A stretch of 64,000 nucleotides of DNA, from contig JACDOX010000429.1 in NCBI GenBank assembly GCA_014549065.1, forward strand, positions 62,001-126,000, written 5' to 3'. Made by a program: the position numbers and the translations under genes. The stretch's first letter is position 1. Every line of letters begins with the position of its first letter. Source of the DNA: Cardinalis cardinalis. Its lineage: Eukaryota > Chordata > Aves > Passeriformes > Cardinalidae. This document shows positions 62,201 to 64,000 of the stretch, piece by piece. Under the pieces are notes generated by a model. The model made no database searches, had not been told where the DNA came from, and saw nothing but the letters and a program-made list of their open reading frames with translations.

Positions 62201-62590
62201 GGAGTTTGTAAGAGTGGACGGGTGAAAGGAATATTCCAGGATACCTGGTTTACTACAGGGTATCAAGAAAAATAGGAGCATGTACTATGTGTTTTATAAG
62301 GGTATCATTAGTTACAGGAGAAAGTCAGAGCCTTGGGTTATTTCCATACAATTCAGTCTGAGTTAGGGTTTATTTAAGTCACCCCTTGAAGTGTTAAAAA
62401 TTCACTGAATAGGATGGATAGTAGCTTTCCTGCACTGGAAAAGAAGGAATTTGCATAAAGTAATTATAATGTTTATCACACACCATGTATTGCCATGCAA
62501 ATGCTTATGCTTTGTGGCATGCATTCACCAAGTATAAGTAAATAGAACCAATGAAGTTGGTCTGTAGGCTTCAGATGAAAGCAAATTTTC

Positions 62591-62604
62591 CTTACTTAAG
62601 TAAG
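62591..62604. repeat. perfect 14-bp palindrome
   Basis: CTTACTTAAGTAAG is its own reverse complement. No known site is matched with confidence; chance is possible. Confidence 0.4.
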
Positions 62605-64000
62605 TGTTTGCCTTGTATGATGTAATGCAGCAGATTTTCCACTTGGGTCCTTATTTAAAAACAGTGCAGTGTAAAGGATTATTAAATAAGGATGTGCAGT
62701 TCATTAAGTGAAATGCGGTATATCCTGTTAGCAGTGGAACAACAAGCAACTAGAAAGCAAATGAATTAGTTTCATTTGAGTTTCAATAAAGAAACTATGC
62801 CAAAGACGTAGTCAGAAAGAAAGTTTGTTGCTAATCTTTCTACAATACGCTGATGATAATGGTGCAGATAACAGAATGAGAAGGATGTGGTTTTGAAAGA
62901 TCTGTGCCACTGTATAGCAAGCAGTTAGTCCAAAGAGGGACCTAGATTAATGCAGCTGAAATGTTCTGTATCTGCTTCCATTGGGGTGGAGCAAAGCAGT
63001 TTGTCTTTGGTTTCACACACATGTATCTGACTGAGATGCTCTCAGCTGGAGTTCATTTATCAAAGACTCCAAGGTGGAGGGCTCACATGCACAAACAGGA
63101 TTAATTTCCACCAGAAATGCAGCATTGGCATTTGCTTACCTCAGAAATACCCAAGATAAGCTGATTTTTCCCTTTCATCCTCTATCAGGGTTAGTTAAAT
63201 CTTTGTTGGAGAATGAAACACCTTGCTGCCCTCATCCTAAAATGTTCATGAGCAAAACACCTTAAGAGAGAACCTTGAATCTACAGCTTTAGGGTATATG
63301 GGTGGAAACATTCTTTTTATGACATTTTATATCTTTGTAGGAGAGAATTGGAAGGTGCTTGGGTGGATAAGGGAGAGAAAGAGAGAGGATGATCCAAAAG
63401 AGGTGTGGGAGGAGGCAGCTCTGTGTTCCATTCTCCATAAGTAGGGTTCATGTATTTATATGTTGCACTGTGTAGAAAAGCGTAAGCAGTCCTTGAAGAA
63501 GAGATGAGACTTGGCATCTCCTGTTTTCCTGTGTGAACTCTGTAACTGTTAGGCCACAACCTAGAAGGTAGGTTCAGTAACTTGGGGAGGTGAAAGATTC
63601 ACACAGCCCCAGTTGCCTTTGTTATCAGATGCTAGTGAAGAAGGAGAATGGAAGAATACTGATTTTGTGTTGAATGTCATAATGCTGCAGTTCTGTTACA
63701 GAATTAGCATGCAATGAGGAACATGCATAATATTTGTTCTGTACAATGAGAGTCAAGTTTGGAGTGTTTGTGTAAGATGCAGCATTAAAAAGAGGGTGTG
63801 CAGCCTAGAATGTCATTGTTTTCTCCTTGATCTCTACGAGTCCTATTACTTCAAAACTGGTTCAGTTATTTTCCTGCATATGATCTCTTGGTACTCATCC
63901 TTAAAGCATCATAGGTTTATTCCCAAGAGCAGAAAACCTTTTCTTTACTGAAATTTGGCAAGTCACTTTCAAAAGAATGCAATTTTTCTGAGTCTGAAAA

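Larger units (their letters stand above)
35779..64000 (+). other. LDLRAD3: LDLRAD3 intron downstream of the LA3 exon (partial, continues past the window)
   Basis: At least 28,222 bp from donor GTAGGC to the window edge. I looked for the transmembrane exon and the long cytoplasmic exon with PPxY-type motifs known in this family and saw neither. The tract holds a CpG-richer patch (36935-37110), an LTR-like element (about 45020-45480), a poly(C) run (47640-47659), one CR1 fragment (57418-57694), a 14-bp palindrome (62591-62604), and motif-dense patches near 37190-37275, 54660-54720 and 58980-59290. Otherwise it is AT-rich with no recognisable genes. Confidence 0.85.

Noticed and set aside
1..64000. 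CRISPR arrays, operons, bacterial promoters and phage attachment sites
   Set aside because: The window is vertebrate intronic DNA with spliced exons; no regularly spaced repeats were seen.

Overview
The window is a piece of a vertebrate nuclear genome, most likely a bird. Three short exons on the + strand encode consecutive LDL-receptor class A (LA) modules of LDLRAD3. The recognisable dispersed repeats are CR1 retrotransposons of the sauropsid type, ending in ATTCTRTG-like octamers instead of poly(A). Repeat density is low, and I saw no L1, Alu-like or other poly(A)-tailed elements. A non-avian sauropsid cannot be excluded from sequence alone.

Layout: positions 1-14063 are intron upstream of LA1; the signal-peptide exon was not found here. 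Exon LA1 lies at 14064-14210, followed by an 18.9 kb intron. Exon LA2 lies at 33122-33247, followed by a 2.4 kb intron. Exon LA3 lies at 35644-35778. The remaining 28.2 kb, to the end of the window, is intron. The juxtamembrane/transmembrane and cytoplasmic-tail exons were not found and presumably lie further to the right. All three exons are in phase 1-1 and have consensus splice sites, so the window holds most of the ectodomain of one single-pass receptor and nothing else that I can defend as protein coding.

Mobile elements: four CR1 copies (about 5859-6665, 22653-24540, 27692-28445, 57418-57694), all on the - strand, antisense to LDLRAD3. The longest keeps endonuclease-domain remnants but has lost the reverse-transcriptase core through an internal deletion, and it contains a 17-bp-stem hairpin. 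A probable old solo LTR with a TATA box, a polyadenylation-like signal and an internal roughly 41-bp repeat lies at about 45020-45480. Minor repeats are a telomere-like patch, a GA microsatellite, a 20-bp poly(C) run and several short tandem duplications.

Possible regulatory patches (inference from motif clusters only): a CTCF-like site at 3275-3288, motif-dense stretches near 16078-16275, 37190-37275, 54660-54720 and 58980-59290, and a CpG-richer patch at 36935-37110 that runs into a good splice-donor sequence.

I found no CRISPR, operon, tRNA, rRNA or convincing new biological system. The most useful leads are the LTR-like element, the CpG-rich patch, the motif clusters and the exon-level base-composition contrast within LDLRAD3.
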